A DNA stretch of 34,009 bases from Bryobacterales bacterium (lineage in GTDB: Bacteria; Acidobacteriota; Terriglobia; Bryobacterales; UBA6623): the NCBI GenBank assembly GCA_026713545.1, contig JAPOOG010000078.1, forward strand, positions 1 through 34,009, read 5' to 3'. Positions within the stretch are counted from its first letter, which is position 1. Each line of letters starts with the position of its first letter. Shown piece after piece: positions 23,605 to 33,177 of this stretch. The notes beneath the pieces are model-generated. The model did not search any database and was not told the DNA's origin. It worked only from the letters and a program-made list of their open reading frames with translations. The position numbers and the translations under genes are program-made.

Positions 23605-23941
23605 TGTGTCCCAGTCCGAGCAGGGAGACTTGCTTGACGGCCTTATGACCGCCCCGCAGGGCGCAAACCCGCTCGCCATGGATATAGAGATGAGAGTCAC
23701 ACAACGACCTCGAAAAACCTTATACGCGGCAGGGCATCACTCGGATGCCCCCCGACTCATTCCAAGCTATATTGGAACGGCACGCCTTAGCCTTGGCACA
23801 ATTCCCCGATGTGCTTTCCAGGACGTAATCGGCCCCAGACGGCGGCCGTGGTCATCGACAATGGCCGTAACGCTCACTACGATTTCCTCGACGGCCTGAT
23901 CGGCCGTCTGCGGAATCACTACCACTGGTCTCGACAGTCCG
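23605..23941. other. About 340 bp before the methyltransferase, no intact gene
   Basis: One plus frame near 23835-23955 reads QTAAVVIDNGRNAHYDFLDG LIGRLRNHY (contiguous), like the end of a small protein, stopping just inside the methyltransferase start region. No start or family recognised. A promoter for the defence operon must lie here or within this stretch, but no convincing boxes were seen. Confidence 0.3.
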
Positions 23942-26695
23942 ATGAATGCCGTTGAGATAGAAGAAGCCATTTCGGATCTCGCGCGACGGCCTTTCGATCC
24001 GGACGAGTTTCCTTTCGCATTCCTCGAGGCCTTCGGGAACAAGGCGACCACCATCAAGCGCCTGCGCTCCGGCGCAACGAACAACTCCGACCTCGGGGGC
24101 GTTCTCCAGCGCAGCAACATTCACATCAAGGTCTCCCCCGAAGGCAAAGCGCAGGAAACGCTGACCGAGTTGAAGGCTAGCCAAGCGACAACCCGCTCCA
24201 AGTCGAAATTCGTGCTAGCCACCGATGGGAAGGACTTCCAGGCCGAAGACCTGATGAGCGGTGAGATCGTCGTCTGCGACTACGCTGATTTCCCCGATCA
24301 TTTCGGTTTCTTCCTGCCACTTGCGGGAATCACGACCGTCAAACAAATCCGCGAGAGCGCCTTCGACATCAAGGCGACCGGGCGGCTGAACCGGCTCTAT
24401 GTCGAGTTGCTGAAAGGCAATCCCAACTGGGGGACCGCGGACCGACAGCGCGACATGAACCATTTCATGGCGCGGCTCATCTTCTGCTTCTTCGCCGAAG
24501 ATACCGACATCTTCAACAAAGAAGGCCTCTTCACGGGCACGATCGAGCGGATGAGCGCCGGCGACAGCTCCAACACCCACGATGTGATCAGCGAGATCTT
24601 CCGCGCCATGAACACCAGTGCGAAGGATCGCGCGACGGCCAACATCCCCCGTTGGGCCGATGTCTTCCCCTATGTGAACGGCGGACTCTTCTCGGACTTG
24701 ACGGACGTGCCGCGTTTCAGCCGGATTGCGCGGTCCTACCTGCTCCACATCGGAAACCTCGACTGGAAGAAGATCAACCCCGACATCTTCGGCTCAATGA
24801 TCCAGGCCGTCACAGATGAGGAGGAACGCGGCGCCTTGGGCATGCACTACACCAGCGTGCCGAACATTCTGAAGGTGCTCAATCCGCTTTTCCTCGATGA
24901 TCTGCGCGTGAAGCTCGAAGAGGGTGGTGACAACAGCCGCAAGCTTCTGAATCTCCGCAATCGCATGGCGCGGATCAGGGTCTTCGATCCAGCCTGCGGG
25001 TCCGGCAACTTCCTGGTCATCGCTTACAAGGAAATGCGGGCGATCGAGGCGGAGATCAACAGGCGCCGGCAAGAGGATGACCGCCGGTCCGACATCCCAC
25101 TGACCAACTTTCGCGGGATCGAGCTCAGGGATTTCCCGGCCGAGATCGCGCGCCTCGCTCTGATCATCGCCGAGTATCAGTGCGACGTGCTCTACCGCGG
25201 GCAGCGTCAGGCGCTAGCCGAGTTCCTGCCGCTCGAAGCCATGAACTGGATCACGTGCGGCAACGCCCTGCGGATTGACTGGCGCAGTATCTGCCCGCCA
25301 ACAGGGACCGGAGTGAAGCACCACGCCGATGACCTCTTTCACACGCCGCTCGATCAGTCCGAGATGGATTTCGAAAACGAGGGCGGTGAAACCTACATCT
25401 GTGGGAACCCGCCTTACCTCGGGAACCATTTGCAGACAGCGGAGCAAAAAGCGGACCTTCAGCATATTTTCGAAGGCCGAGTGAAGCATTGGAGGTCGCT
25501 CGACTATGTCGCCGGATGGTTCATGAAGGCAGCAGATTACCGGGCTGTTACTCATTCTGTTACAGCCTTCGTGACTACAAATTCGATCAACCAGGGGCAG
25601 CAGGCTGCTATCCTTTGGCCCACAATTTTCGCCACGGGACACGACATTGTGTTTGCCCACACCAGTTTCAAATGGGCCAATCTGGCCAGCCATAATGCAG
25701 GCGTGACCGTGGTAATTGTGGGGATTTCCAGCGATGCCAGACCGGTTCGAAAGCTGTTTTCTGTCGGTGAAGACGGGGAGACGATCCGTCGAGAGACCGC
25801 CGGCATCAACGCCTACCTAGTGGCCGGCGCGAAAGTGATCGTTCTCAAGGCTTCCAAGCCGTTGACTAAATTGGCCGGTATGAGCTTTGGAAGCAAGCCC
25901 GTCGATGGCGGAAACCTGCTTCTCACCTGCGGCGAAATAGAGGGGATTGGCCTGACTCCCGGCCAAGCGGCCCTATTCATCCGACGATTCTATGGATCAG
26001 CCGAGTTCATACGAGGGCTGTCGCGGTACTGTCTTTGGATCGAAGACGAACATCTGGACAAGGCTTTGGAGATTCCATCGATCCGCAAGCGCGTCGAGGC
26101 CGTCCGCACCAAGCGGCTCGCGAGCACGAAGGCACCGACTCGTATGTCCGCGGGGAGCGCACACAGATTCGGAGAAGTTCGTCAGTCGGGCTCGGAGACT
26201 GCCATCATCGTACCTCTGCACTCGTCGGAGAGTCGGGCTTTTCTCCCTGTTGGCTATATAGGACCCGGAACGATCATCTCTAACGCCTGTTCCGCTCTCT
26301 ACGACGCCCCGCTCTGGAACATGTCGCTTATCGCTTCACGCCTGCACCTGGTCTGGATAGGTACAGTTTGTGGCAAGGTGAAAACAGATTTTCGATACTC
26401 CAACACACTGGGCTGGAACACCTTTCCCGTGCCGGCGCTCACCGAGAAGAACAAGGCCGACCTGACCCGCTGCGCCGAAGATATCTTGCTGGCGCGCGAG
26501 GCGCATTTCCCCGCAACGATTGCCGATCTCTACAAGCCTGACAGCATGCCGGAAAACCTCCGCGCCGCCCATGATCACAATGACGAGGTATTGGAGCGCA
26601 TCTATATCGGCCGGCGTTTCCGGAACGATACGGAGAGGCTGGAAAAGCTGTTCGAGATGTACGCGAAGATGGACGCCAACAGGGCTGTTTCCTGA
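23942..26695 (+). CDS. N6-adenine DNA methyltransferase (MmeI/COG1002-like), defence operon
   Basis: 917 aa. The N-terminal ~160 residues (FLEAFGNKATTIKRLRSGAT..., DFPDHFGFFLPLAGI) and a helical spacer (MNHFMARLIFCFFAEDTDIF) precede the catalytic core. The SAM-binding motif I DPACGSGNF is at residues 349-357 and the catalytic motif IV NPPY at 489-492, as in gamma/COG1002 N6-adenine methylases. A target-recognition region and a C-terminal helical part follow. No PD-(D/E)xK nuclease motif was spotted at the N-terminus, so cutting is probably done by partner proteins. Length and motifs look intact. The TA pair, helicase and nuclease follow on the same strand. Confidence 0.88.
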   Translation: MNAVEIEEAISDLARRPFDPDEFPFAFLEAFGNKATTIKRLRSGATNNSDLGGVLQRSNIHIKVSPEGKAQETLTELKASQATTRSKSKFVLATDGKDFQAEDLMSGEIVVCDYADFPDHFGFFLPLAGITTVKQIRESAFDIKATGRLNRLYVELLKGNPNWGTADRQRDMNHFMARLIFCFFAEDTDIFNKEGLFTGTIERMSAGDSSNTHDVISEIFRAMNTSAKDRATANIPRWADVFPYVNGGLFSDLTDVPRFSRIARSYLLHIGNLDWKKINPDIFGSMIQAVTDEEERGALGMHYTSVPNILKVLNPLFLDDLRVKLEEGGDNSRKLLNLRNRMARIRVFDPACGSGNFLVIAYKEMRAIEAEINRRRQEDDRRSDIPLTNFRGIELRDFPAEIARLALIIAEYQCDVLYRGQRQALAEFLPLEAMNWITCGNALRIDWRSICPPTGTGVKHHADDLFHTPLDQSEMDFENEGGETYICGNPPYLGNHLQTAEQKADLQHIFEGRVKHWRSLDYVAGWFMKAADYRAVTHSVTAFVTTNSINQGQQAAILWPTIFATGHDIVFAHTSFKWANLASHNAGVTVVIVGISSDARPVRKLFSVGEDGETIRRETAGINAYLVAGAKVIVLKASKPLTKLAGMSFGSKPVDGGNLLLTCGEIEGIGLTPGQAALFIRRFYGSAEFIRGLSRYCLWIEDEHLDKALEIPSIRKRVEAVRTKRLASTKAPTRMSAGSAHRFGEVRQSGSETAIIVPLHSSESRAFLPVGYIGPGTIISNACSALYDAPLWNMSLIASRLHLVWIGTVCGKVKTDFRYSNTLGWNTFPVPALTEKNKADLTRCAEDILLAREAHFPATIADLYKPDSMPENLRAAHDHNDEVLERIYIGRRFRNDTERLEKLFEMYAKMDANRAVS

Positions 26696-26758
26696 TCGCG
26701 GCCTGTTGACAGAAGCCGGCTCATCTGGCATAACTCAAATGAGATACAGGAGGCTGCA

Positions 26759-27040
26759 ATGGGCGCACAGAGTTCCATGCTGCATGTCCGGATGGACAAC
26801 CAGTTGAAACATCAGGCGACCGAGGCGCTGGCGGCAATAGGCCTGTCGGCTTCCGATGCCGTGCGCCTGCTGTTCCACCGGATCGCGGCCGATCAGGCCT
26901 TCCCGCTCGAACTCAAGGTCCCCAACGCGCGGACCCGAAGGGCCATGGCCGAATCGGAAGAAATGATGAAGCGGGGCAAAGCGCGCTTCGCAAACTCGGA
27001 CGAGATGTTCACGGAACTTGAAAAAGCCAGCCGCGAGTAA
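26759..27040 (+). CDS. dinJ: RelB/DinJ-family antitoxin inside the defence operon
   Basis: 93 aa from ATG 26759 with a strong AGGAGG ribosome binding site. The opening MLHVRMDNQLKHQATEALAA then IGLSASDAVRLLFHRIAADQ and AFPLELKVPN is the DinJ ribbon-helix-helix domain. The C-terminal tail (EMMKRGKARFANSDEMFTEL) binds the toxin. It would autorepress its promoter, and could thereby control the genes downstream. It overlaps the toxin by about 23 bp. Confidence 0.9.
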   Translation: MGAQSSMLHVRMDNQLKHQATEALAAIGLSASDAVRLLFHRIAADQAFPLELKVPNARTRRAMAESEEMMKRGKARFANSDEMFTELEKASRE

Positions 27041-27344
27041 GAGAACCCGACCGCCGCGCCGTACGGACTATACCCGGGACTTCCTCAAGGACTGGGAGCG
27101 GCTTTCGCGTTCCGGCCGATACGACATGAAGCGGCTGAAGGCGGTCATGCTGCTTCTTATCGCAAACGATGCCCCGCTGGGTCCGGAACGCAAGGATCAC
27201 CCGCTGAAAGGCGCATGGGCGAACCACCGGGAGTGTCATGTGGGTGGGGACTTCCTGCTGATCTATCAGGTCGATGATTCGGCCGGACCGGGCGGTTCGA
27301 TCAACTTCGTCCGTGTCGGCACTCATGCCGAACTATTCCAATGA
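27018..27344 (+). CDS. yafQ: YafQ/RelE-family mRNA interferase toxin
   Basis: 108 aa starting with TTG 27018, overlapping the antitoxin. Family pattern: RRTDYTRDFLKDWERLSRSG, RYDMKRLKAVM, PLGPERKDHPLKGAWANHRE, CHVGGDFLLIYQVDD. The conserved catalytic positions are present (Asp and His in KDHPL, His and Glu in NHREC, the final His in RVGTHAELF). YafQ cleaves translated mRNA on the ribosome. Its stop overlaps the helicase ATG in ATGA (27341-27344), so toxin and helicase translation are coupled. Confidence 0.9.
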   Translation: MKKPAASKRTRPPRRTDYTRDFLKDWERLSRSGRYDMKRLKAVMLLLIANDAPLGPERKDHPLKGAWANHRECHVGGDFLLIYQVDDSAGPGGSINFVRVGTHAELFQ

Positions 27345-29395
27345 CGACCACCGCCAAGAGCATCCCCTCCGTCTCGGTCACCTACGCGCAGAACGGCGTC
27401 TCGACCCGATCCAATGAGTTGGGCATGCGCCCGATGCAGGTGCGCGCCTGGGAGAAGCGGGGGGAGCAGTATCTCCTGATCAAATCGCCTCCGGCCTCCG
27501 GCAAGAGCCGGGCGCTGATGTTCATCGCGCTCGACAAGGTCCGCAACCAGGATCTTCGCCAAGCAATCATCGTCGTGCCCGAAAAGACCATCGGCGCCAG
27601 CTTCAATGACGAGCCGTTGAGCCAATTCGGCTTCTGGGCCGACTGGACCGTTCAGCCGCAATGGAACCTTTGCAACGCGCCGGGCACCGAGGGCGGCAAG
27701 GTCAAGTCCGTCAAGGCGTTTCTCGACAGCAGCGATGAGTTCATGGTCTGCACCCACGCCACCTTCCGCTTTGCGGTGGACAAGTTCGGCGTGGACGCCT
27801 TCGACGACCGGCTGATCGCCGTGGACGAGTTCCATCACGTCTCTGCCAATCCCGACAACAAGCTGGGCCTGCAGCTCGGCCAGTTCATTGCCCGCTGCAA
27901 GACGCATATCGTGGCGATGACGGGTTCATACTTCCGAGGGGACGCCGAGCCCGTGCTGATGCCTCATGACGAGGCGAAGTTCGACACTGTTACCTACACC
28001 TATTACGAGCAACTCAACGGCTACCAGCATCTGAAGCAACTCGACATCGGCTACTTCTTCTACACGGGGGGCTATGTCGGCGACATCCTGAAGGTGCTCG
28101 ATCCGGACGAGAAGACGATCATTCACATCCCGAACGTCAACTCACGGGAGAGCACGAAAGACAAGATTCGGGAGGTCGAGCACATCATCGAGGAATTAGG
28201 CGAGTGGCAGGGCGCCGACCCGGCGAGCGGCTTCCAGATTGTCAAGACGCCCGCAGGCCGGGTCCTCCGGATCGCCGACCTGGTCGATGACAACCCGGCC
28301 AGGAGGGACCGTGTCGTGGCGGCTCTCAGGGACCCTGCTCAAAAGAACAACCGCGGCCATGTGGACATCATCGTCGCGCTGGGCATGGCCAAGGAAGGAT
28401 TCGATTGGATCTGGTGCGACCATGCGCTGACGGTCGGATATCGGTCAAGCCTCACAGAGATCGTGCAGATCATCGGCCGCGCCACGCGCGACGCACCCGG
28501 CAAGGCCCGCACCCGCTTCACCAACCTGATTGCGGAGCCGGACGCCTCCGAAAAGGCTGTCACCGAAGCCGTGAACGACACGTTGAAGGCCATCGCGGCG
28601 AGCTTGCTCATGGAGCAGGTGCTGGCTCCACGCTTCGACTTCACGCCGAAGACGCCGGACAGCGGGCCGATCGATGGTTTCGACTATGGCGACGGAGGTT
28701 ACGACTCCGGCAAATGCAATGTCGGCGTCAACGAGCAGACCGGCCAGTTCCAGATCGAGATCAAGGGGCTGGCCGAACCGAAGAGCAAGGAGGCCGCCCG
28801 TATCTGCCAGGAAGACCTGAACGAAGTGATCACCGCTTTTGTGCAGGACAAACCGGCCATCGAACGTGGGCTTCTCGATGATGAGCTGGTGCCCCAGGAA
28901 CTGACCCAAGTGCAGATGGGCAAGATCATCAAAGACCGATACCCCGAGCTCGACGAAGCGGACCGGGAGGCCGTGCGCCAGCATGCCGTTGCGGCCCTGA
29001 ACCTGGTCCAAAAAGCGAAAGAGAACACGCTTGTCGACACTGAGGCGCCGAACAACGGCAGCATGGCCCTGATCGACGGCGTGCGGAAATTCGTGATGGA
29101 CGTGACCGATCTCGACATTGACCTGATAGACCGGATCAATCCGTTCAGCGAAGCCTATGCCATCCTCGCCAAGACCATGAGCGAGCAGAGCCTGAAACAG
29201 GTTGCCGCCGTCATTTCCGCAAAGAAAGTCCAACTCACGCCCGAGGAGGCCCGCGACCTCGCAAGACGAGCCTTGAAGTTCAAGCAGGAGCGCGGCCGGC
29301 TGCCGTCGATTACATCGCCGGACCCCTGGGAGAAGCGCATGGCCGAAGGCGTCTCCTTCCTTGCCCGGATGAAAGCCGCCACCGCCGATGTCTAA
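27341..29395 (+). CDS. SF2 helicase/translocase of the defence operon
   Basis: 684 aa. Walker A SPPASGKSRAL (GKS at 54-56), a Walker B with DEFH at 162-165 in place of the common DEAH, motif III-like MTGSYF at 193-198, and the arginine-finger motif VI QIIGRATR at 376-383. The C-terminal ~250 residues are helical and acidic, ending AEGVSFLARMKAA. This is a superfamily 2 DNA translocase of the ResIII type used by restriction systems to feed DNA to a nuclease. It overlaps the toxin gene upstream and the nuclease gene downstream by a few bases. Confidence 0.88.
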   Translation: MTTTAKSIPSVSVTYAQNGVSTRSNELGMRPMQVRAWEKRGEQYLLIKSPPASGKSRALMFIALDKVRNQDLRQAIIVVPEKTIGASFNDEPLSQFGFWADWTVQPQWNLCNAPGTEGGKVKSVKAFLDSSDEFMVCTHATFRFAVDKFGVDAFDDRLIAVDEFHHVSANPDNKLGLQLGQFIARCKTHIVAMTGSYFRGDAEPVLMPHDEAKFDTVTYTYYEQLNGYQHLKQLDIGYFFYTGGYVGDILKVLDPDEKTIIHIPNVNSRESTKDKIREVEHIIEELGEWQGADPASGFQIVKTPAGRVLRIADLVDDNPARRDRVVAALRDPAQKNNRGHVDIIVALGMAKEGFDWIWCDHALTVGYRSSLTEIVQIIGRATRDAPGKARTRFTNLIAEPDASEKAVTEAVNDTLKAIAASLLMEQVLAPRFDFTPKTPDSGPIDGFDYGDGGYDSGKCNVGVNEQTGQFQIEIKGLAEPKSKEAARICQEDLNEVITAFVQDKPAIERGLLDDELVPQELTQVQMGKIIKDRYPELDEADREAVRQHAVAALNLVQKAKENTLVDTEAPNNGSMALIDGVRKFVMDVTDLDIDLIDRINPFSEAYAILAKTMSEQSLKQVAAVISAKKVQLTPEEARDLARRALKFKQERGRLPSITSPDPWEKRMAEGVSFLARMKAATADV

Positions 29396-30578
29396 AGAAT
29401 TCACCGAAGAGGACGACGCCCTACTCGCCGAGCTCGGTGTCGAGGTCGAACACACGAAAGCTGCCAGCCGCACGCCTCGTGAAGAACGAATCATCGCAGG
29501 CTTCGAAGAAATCCAGCGCTTCGTCGAGACGCATGGCCGCACACCTCAACATGGCGAGGATCGCGGCACTTTCGAGCGGCTCTATGCCGTAAGGCTGGAT
29601 CGCATCCGCGAACAGGAAGAATGCCGTGCGCTTCTCAAGCCGATCGATCGCCAGGCCCTTCTGACCGGTGGAACTGAAACGGAATTGACGTTGCCGGACG
29701 ACATGGATGACGACGAACTGCTGGTCGAACTCGGCATAGAAGCCAAGGCGCCAGACATCACCGAGCTTCGCCATGTGCGGCCAACGGCCGAAAAGCGGGC
29801 GGCGGAGGCAATCGCCAGCCGCCGGAAATGCCGGGACTTCGAGACGTTCCGACCGCTCTTCGAGCAGGTTCAGAAGGAACTCGACAAGGGCATCCGCGAG
29901 ACCCGTCCGTTCGAACTCAAAGCGGAAATCGTACCGGAACGGTTCTTCATCGTGGGCGGCCAGAAAGCCTACGTTGCGGAAAAGGCCAAGGAGTTTACCA
30001 ACGCACAGGGACGGCGCGACGCGCGCTTGCGCGTGATCTTCGACAATGGCACCGAGAGCAACATGCTCATGCGCTCGCTTCAGCGTGCGCTCCACAAGGA
30101 TGACGCGGGCCGGCGGATTACCAAACCGACGGCCGGACCGCTATTTGCCGATCAGACTGCGGACGATGACGAAGCAAGTGGCACGATCTATGTCCTGCGG
30201 AGCAAATCCGATCATCCGTACGTCGCAGAGAACCGCAATCTGATTCACAAGATCGGTGTCTCGACTGCAACCGTTGAAGCACGCATTGCAGGAGCAAGGC
30301 TTCAACCGACGTTCCTTATGGCCGATGTCGAGGTCGTCGCTACTTACCAGCTCTACAACATCAACCGCAGCAAGCTGGAAAATCTGATCCACCGCGTCTT
30401 CGCCCCCGCACGACTTGAGATCAAGATCAAGGATCGTTTCGGCAACCCTGTCGTGGCGCGAGAATGGTTCATGGCGCCCCTCGACGCGATCGACGATGCC
30501 GTCAAGAAGATCAAGGAAGAAACCATTACCGAGTATTCCTTTGACGTGAGTACAGCTTCTCTCGCTTTGCGTCCATGA
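29388..30578 (+). CDS. T5orf172 (GIY-YIG-type) nuclease of the defence operon
   Basis: 396 aa, overlapping the helicase end by eight bases. The N-terminal half is acidic with two copies of a DD(A/E)LL(A/V)ELG(V/I)E motif (residues 9-19 and 108-118), perhaps docking motifs. The nuclease domain begins GTIYVLRS (265-272, GIY box) and HKIGVST (288-294, YIG box); it continues ARIAGARLQPTFLMADVEVV, the conserved Glu331 in KLENLIHRVF, and REWFMAPL (358-365), which together fit T5orf172. It would cut DNA moved by the helicase and be blocked by host methylation. The gene is complete. Confidence 0.85.
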   Translation: MSKEFTEEDDALLAELGVEVEHTKAASRTPREERIIAGFEEIQRFVETHGRTPQHGEDRGTFERLYAVRLDRIREQEECRALLKPIDRQALLTGGTETELTLPDDMDDDELLVELGIEAKAPDITELRHVRPTAEKRAAEAIASRRKCRDFETFRPLFEQVQKELDKGIRETRPFELKAEIVPERFFIVGGQKAYVAEKAKEFTNAQGRRDARLRVIFDNGTESNMLMRSLQRALHKDDAGRRITKPTAGPLFADQTADDDEASGTIYVLRSKSDHPYVAENRNLIHKIGVSTATVEARIAGARLQPTFLMADVEVVATYQLYNINRSKLENLIHRVFAPARLEIKIKDRFGNPVVAREWFMAPLDAIDDAVKKIKEETITEYSFDVSTASLALRP

Positions 30579-30877
30579 CGCTCGATCCATTCACGCCGGG
30601 CCTTTACTAGATCGCGGACAGCCATCTCGTGATCGCGTTGCATGATCCTTTTCCACATGCGCCGGCAGTGCGCAACTTCCTGAGCACCTGTCTTGCTTGA
30701 CGGCCGGATAACTCCCCTTCTCGTATTTCGTGATAAAGGCTGTGTTTCTGATTTTTTACGTCACGAATCGCGGACTTATCAGCGTGGGGCCAGCGTTTAG
30801 GCAGCCGTGAGTTGCGAGTTCAAGCCGTGGGCTGGCGATGGCGATGCCGACGGGACAGTGAAGGGCGTGACGCCCGC
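30579..30877. other. Gap between the converging defence operon and lptD
   Basis: About 300 bp with no gene. A minus-strand frame from 30658 (MWKRIMQRDHEMAVRDLVKA...) overlaps the nuclease 3' end and may be a shadow. Around 30740-30760 there is a T-rich run (CTGATTTTTTACG) that could mark a terminator, but no clear stem precedes it. Confidence 0.3.
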
Positions 30878-33154
30878 CTAGAACATCCGTTCACGCGGGC
30901 TGAGGGTGCCGAAGGAGCCTACGTTGGCGATGGAGAGCGCGACGCGGAACTGGTTCTCGTTGCGGGTGTGGCCGATCGCGAAGCGCCGCCACTCGAAGCT
31001 GAAGCCGCAGCAGTCGGTGTTGTAGGTGGCCTGGGTGGCGTTGTAGATGAAGATGTGCTGGCCGTAGTCGTAGTTCGTCCGCACCGCGACGTTCCAGCCG
31101 CGGCGGTTGAAGTCGCCCAGCCGAACGAGAGTCGAAAGCTGGTTGCTCGGGGGCGACAACTCGACCGGGGTGCGGACGGCGTGGTGACCGACTTCGACGT
31201 TCCACAGCGCGTTGATCCGCCAGCCGGAATCGACGCTGCTGTTGACGATCCTGCGGCGCAGCGGGTCGTAGTCGGTGCGCCAGCCCAGGAACGTGCGCCA
31301 GTTCGGACGGACGCGAAACGAAGACACGATCGGCGAAGCGTTGCGGGCCTGGTCGAGGAAAGCGAAGGGTGTGACGTCGACGGTCGAGCTGAAGACGTTG
31401 CGGCGACCGGGAACGAGCGCGCCGCCGAATTCCGGGTCGAAATAACGCCGTTGCCAAATCTCGAGACTGGCGACTTCGCGGACGCCTCCGGTCGCCGCGT
31501 CTTTGGCGTACAGGCGGTTCATGACGGAAATGTCGGCCTCGTTGGTGTTGGTGAGCAGGTCGCGGCCGTCGAAGCGGATCACCTTGTCGAAGTTGTCGAT
31601 GCCGTCGACGAAGCGGTAACGGATGCGCGGTTCGATGACGTGCTTGACGCGGTCCCCGAGCCACTTCGGGCCCTCGAAGATGCGCTGGAAGCTCGGCGGG
31701 GCGATGTCGAGGGAAAACTCGCGGCTGTTGCGATAGAAGTTCATGCCCTGCAGCGATCCCTGCTCGCGCCGCTGCCCATAGGCGGTATGGCGGGTCCCGA
31801 AGCTCGGCGTGAAGCGGAACTCCGCCAACCGGAAAGTCGAGGTCAGCCGCGGGAAGACGTCGCCGCGCTGCACGAAGCGGCGCGTCTGGAACGTCTCCTG
31901 GGTGCGGCTGACGAGCCCGAACGAGCTGTCGAGGCTGAACCATAGAGGCACGGGGCCGTCGAAGAGTTGGCGGTCGCGGCTGTTGAACTCCAGGCTCGGC
32001 AGCTTGCGAAGGATGACCTTGTCGTCGGGCCGCACGCTCTGGAAGTTCTCGCCGCGAAGCAGGGATAGGTTGATGCTGAACGTCGAGAGGTCTTTCGACA
32101 TGAAGCCGATCGACCGCATCTGCGATTGGACCGCCTCGGCGAAGCTCTGGGTGAAGGCCTGGCGGAACTCGAGCGAGCTGAGGTAGTTGAGCTGCGCGAC
32201 CCCGCGAAAGCCGCCCGGCATGCTGGCCGCCCCCTCCAGTTCGAAGGTGCGTCCGCCCTGTTTGATCCGCCGGCCGTCGTTGGTCTTGAAGCCGCGATCG
32301 TTCACCCCGTAGAACGAGGCGTCGAAATAGCTGTTCCGGGTGGGACGCCCTCGAAAGCCGAGCCTCGTCGCGATGCCGCGCTCGCTGAACCAGGCGCCGC
32401 CGATCGTGGCGTCGTAACTGCGGTTGATCGCCCAGTAGTAGGACTGCCCCAGAACGAGGCCGAAGCGCGAGCTGTTGCCGATGTTCGGCGTCAGGAAGCC
32501 GCTTTGCCGAGGCAGGCGCTTCAGCGACTTCCGGAAATACGGGAAGTAGAAGATCGGGATGCCCTTCAAACGGAAGACCCCGCGGTGAATCGTGGCATGG
32601 CCGCCGGTCACGATCTTCGTTTTCGGCGTGCTCAGCGTCCACCAGGGGTCGTCGACTTCGCAGTTCGTCACGTAGCCTTTGTGGACCGTATAGTGGCTGC
32701 CGGCCTTGTAGACGATCTCGCCTTCGATGTAGAAGGGGTTGTCGGTCGAGAGCAGGCGCGGGCCGCCCTGGCTCGCGGACTCGACGATCCCGTGGACCTT
32801 GTAGAACGTGCCGGACCCGCTGCTGGCGTTGTAGCTGAGCTTGTCGGCGTAGATGTCTTCCCGCCGGGTCAGGTGACGGTAGCGAACGTTGCCCTTGGCC
32901 TCGATCTGGCCGGTCGCCTCATTGTGACGGGCCTCGTCGCCCGTAACCACGAACTGGTCGGTGGCGATCTCGACACGGCCCTGCAGGAACTTCAGGTCGC
33001 CGTGTTGTTCCTGATAGTCGGCCGTGGCGCTGGTGTCGCCGGGCTGCAGGTCGAAAGCGCCGCTGTCCTGGGCGGGCAGCTCCGCTGAACCCAGGGCGAG
33101 AACGAGAGCCAGCGAGAAGACGCGCCATTGAGATCGTGGGGAAAGGGCAGCCAT
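30878..33154 (-). CDS. lptD: LPS-assembly protein LptD
   Basis: 758 aa. The signal peptide is at residues 1-28 (VFSLALVLALGSAELPAQ). The periplasmic OstA/LptA-like jellyroll follows (GDLKFLQGRVEIATDQFVVT, GDEARHNEATGQIEAKGNVR). Then comes the 26-strand barrel with DPWWTLSTPKTKIVTGGHAT near the domain junction and the conserved IPIFYFPYFRKSL. A lone Cys in VTNCEVDDPW is present. LptD inserts LPS into the outer leaflet of the outer membrane with LptE and is normally essential. The final residues GTLSPRERMF suggest a complete C-terminus. A partial copy of its barrel is at 2083-2658. The orientation faces the defence operon. Confidence 0.92.
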   Translation of the reverse strand: MAALSPRSQWRVFSLALVLALGSAELPAQDSGAFDLQPGDTSATADYQEQHGDLKFLQGRVEIATDQFVVTGDEARHNEATGQIEAKGNVRYRHLTRREDIYADKLSYNASSGSGTFYKVHGIVESASQGGPRLLSTDNPFYIEGEIVYKAGSHYTVHKGYVTNCEVDDPWWTLSTPKTKIVTGGHATIHRGVFRLKGIPIFYFPYFRKSLKRLPRQSGFLTPNIGNSSRFGLVLGQSYYWAINRSYDATIGGAWFSERGIATRLGFRGRPTRNSYFDASFYGVNDRGFKTNDGRRIKQGGRTFELEGAASMPGGFRGVAQLNYLSSLEFRQAFTQSFAEAVQSQMRSIGFMSKDLSTFSINLSLLRGENFQSVRPDDKVILRKLPSLEFNSRDRQLFDGPVPLWFSLDSSFGLVSRTQETFQTRRFVQRGDVFPRLTSTFRLAEFRFTPSFGTRHTAYGQRREQGSLQGMNFYRNSREFSLDIAPPSFQRIFEGPKWLGDRVKHVIEPRIRYRFVDGIDNFDKVIRFDGRDLLTNTNEADISVMNRLYAKDAATGGVREVASLEIWQRRYFDPEFGGALVPGRRNVFSSTVDVTPFAFLDQARNASPIVSSFRVRPNWRTFLGWRTDYDPLRRRIVNSSVDSGWRINALWNVEVGHHAVRTPVELSPPSNQLSTLVRLGDFNRRGWNVAVRTNYDYGQHIFIYNATQATYNTDCCGFSFEWRRFAIGHTRNENQFRVALSIANVGSFGTLSPRERMF

Positions 33155-33177
33155 CCGCAGGGGCGTACTCTGAAGCC

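Noticed and set aside
30353..30658. Minus-strand ORF beginning MWKRIMQRDHEM
   Set aside because: Most of it is antisense to the nuclease gene 3' end; the first ~25 codons look protein-like but support is too weak.
30812..33088. Long open frames on the plus strand and in a second minus frame across lptD
   Set aside because: They are mirror frames of lptD caused by high GC; they have Arg/Ala-rich, low-complexity composition and no recognisable domains.
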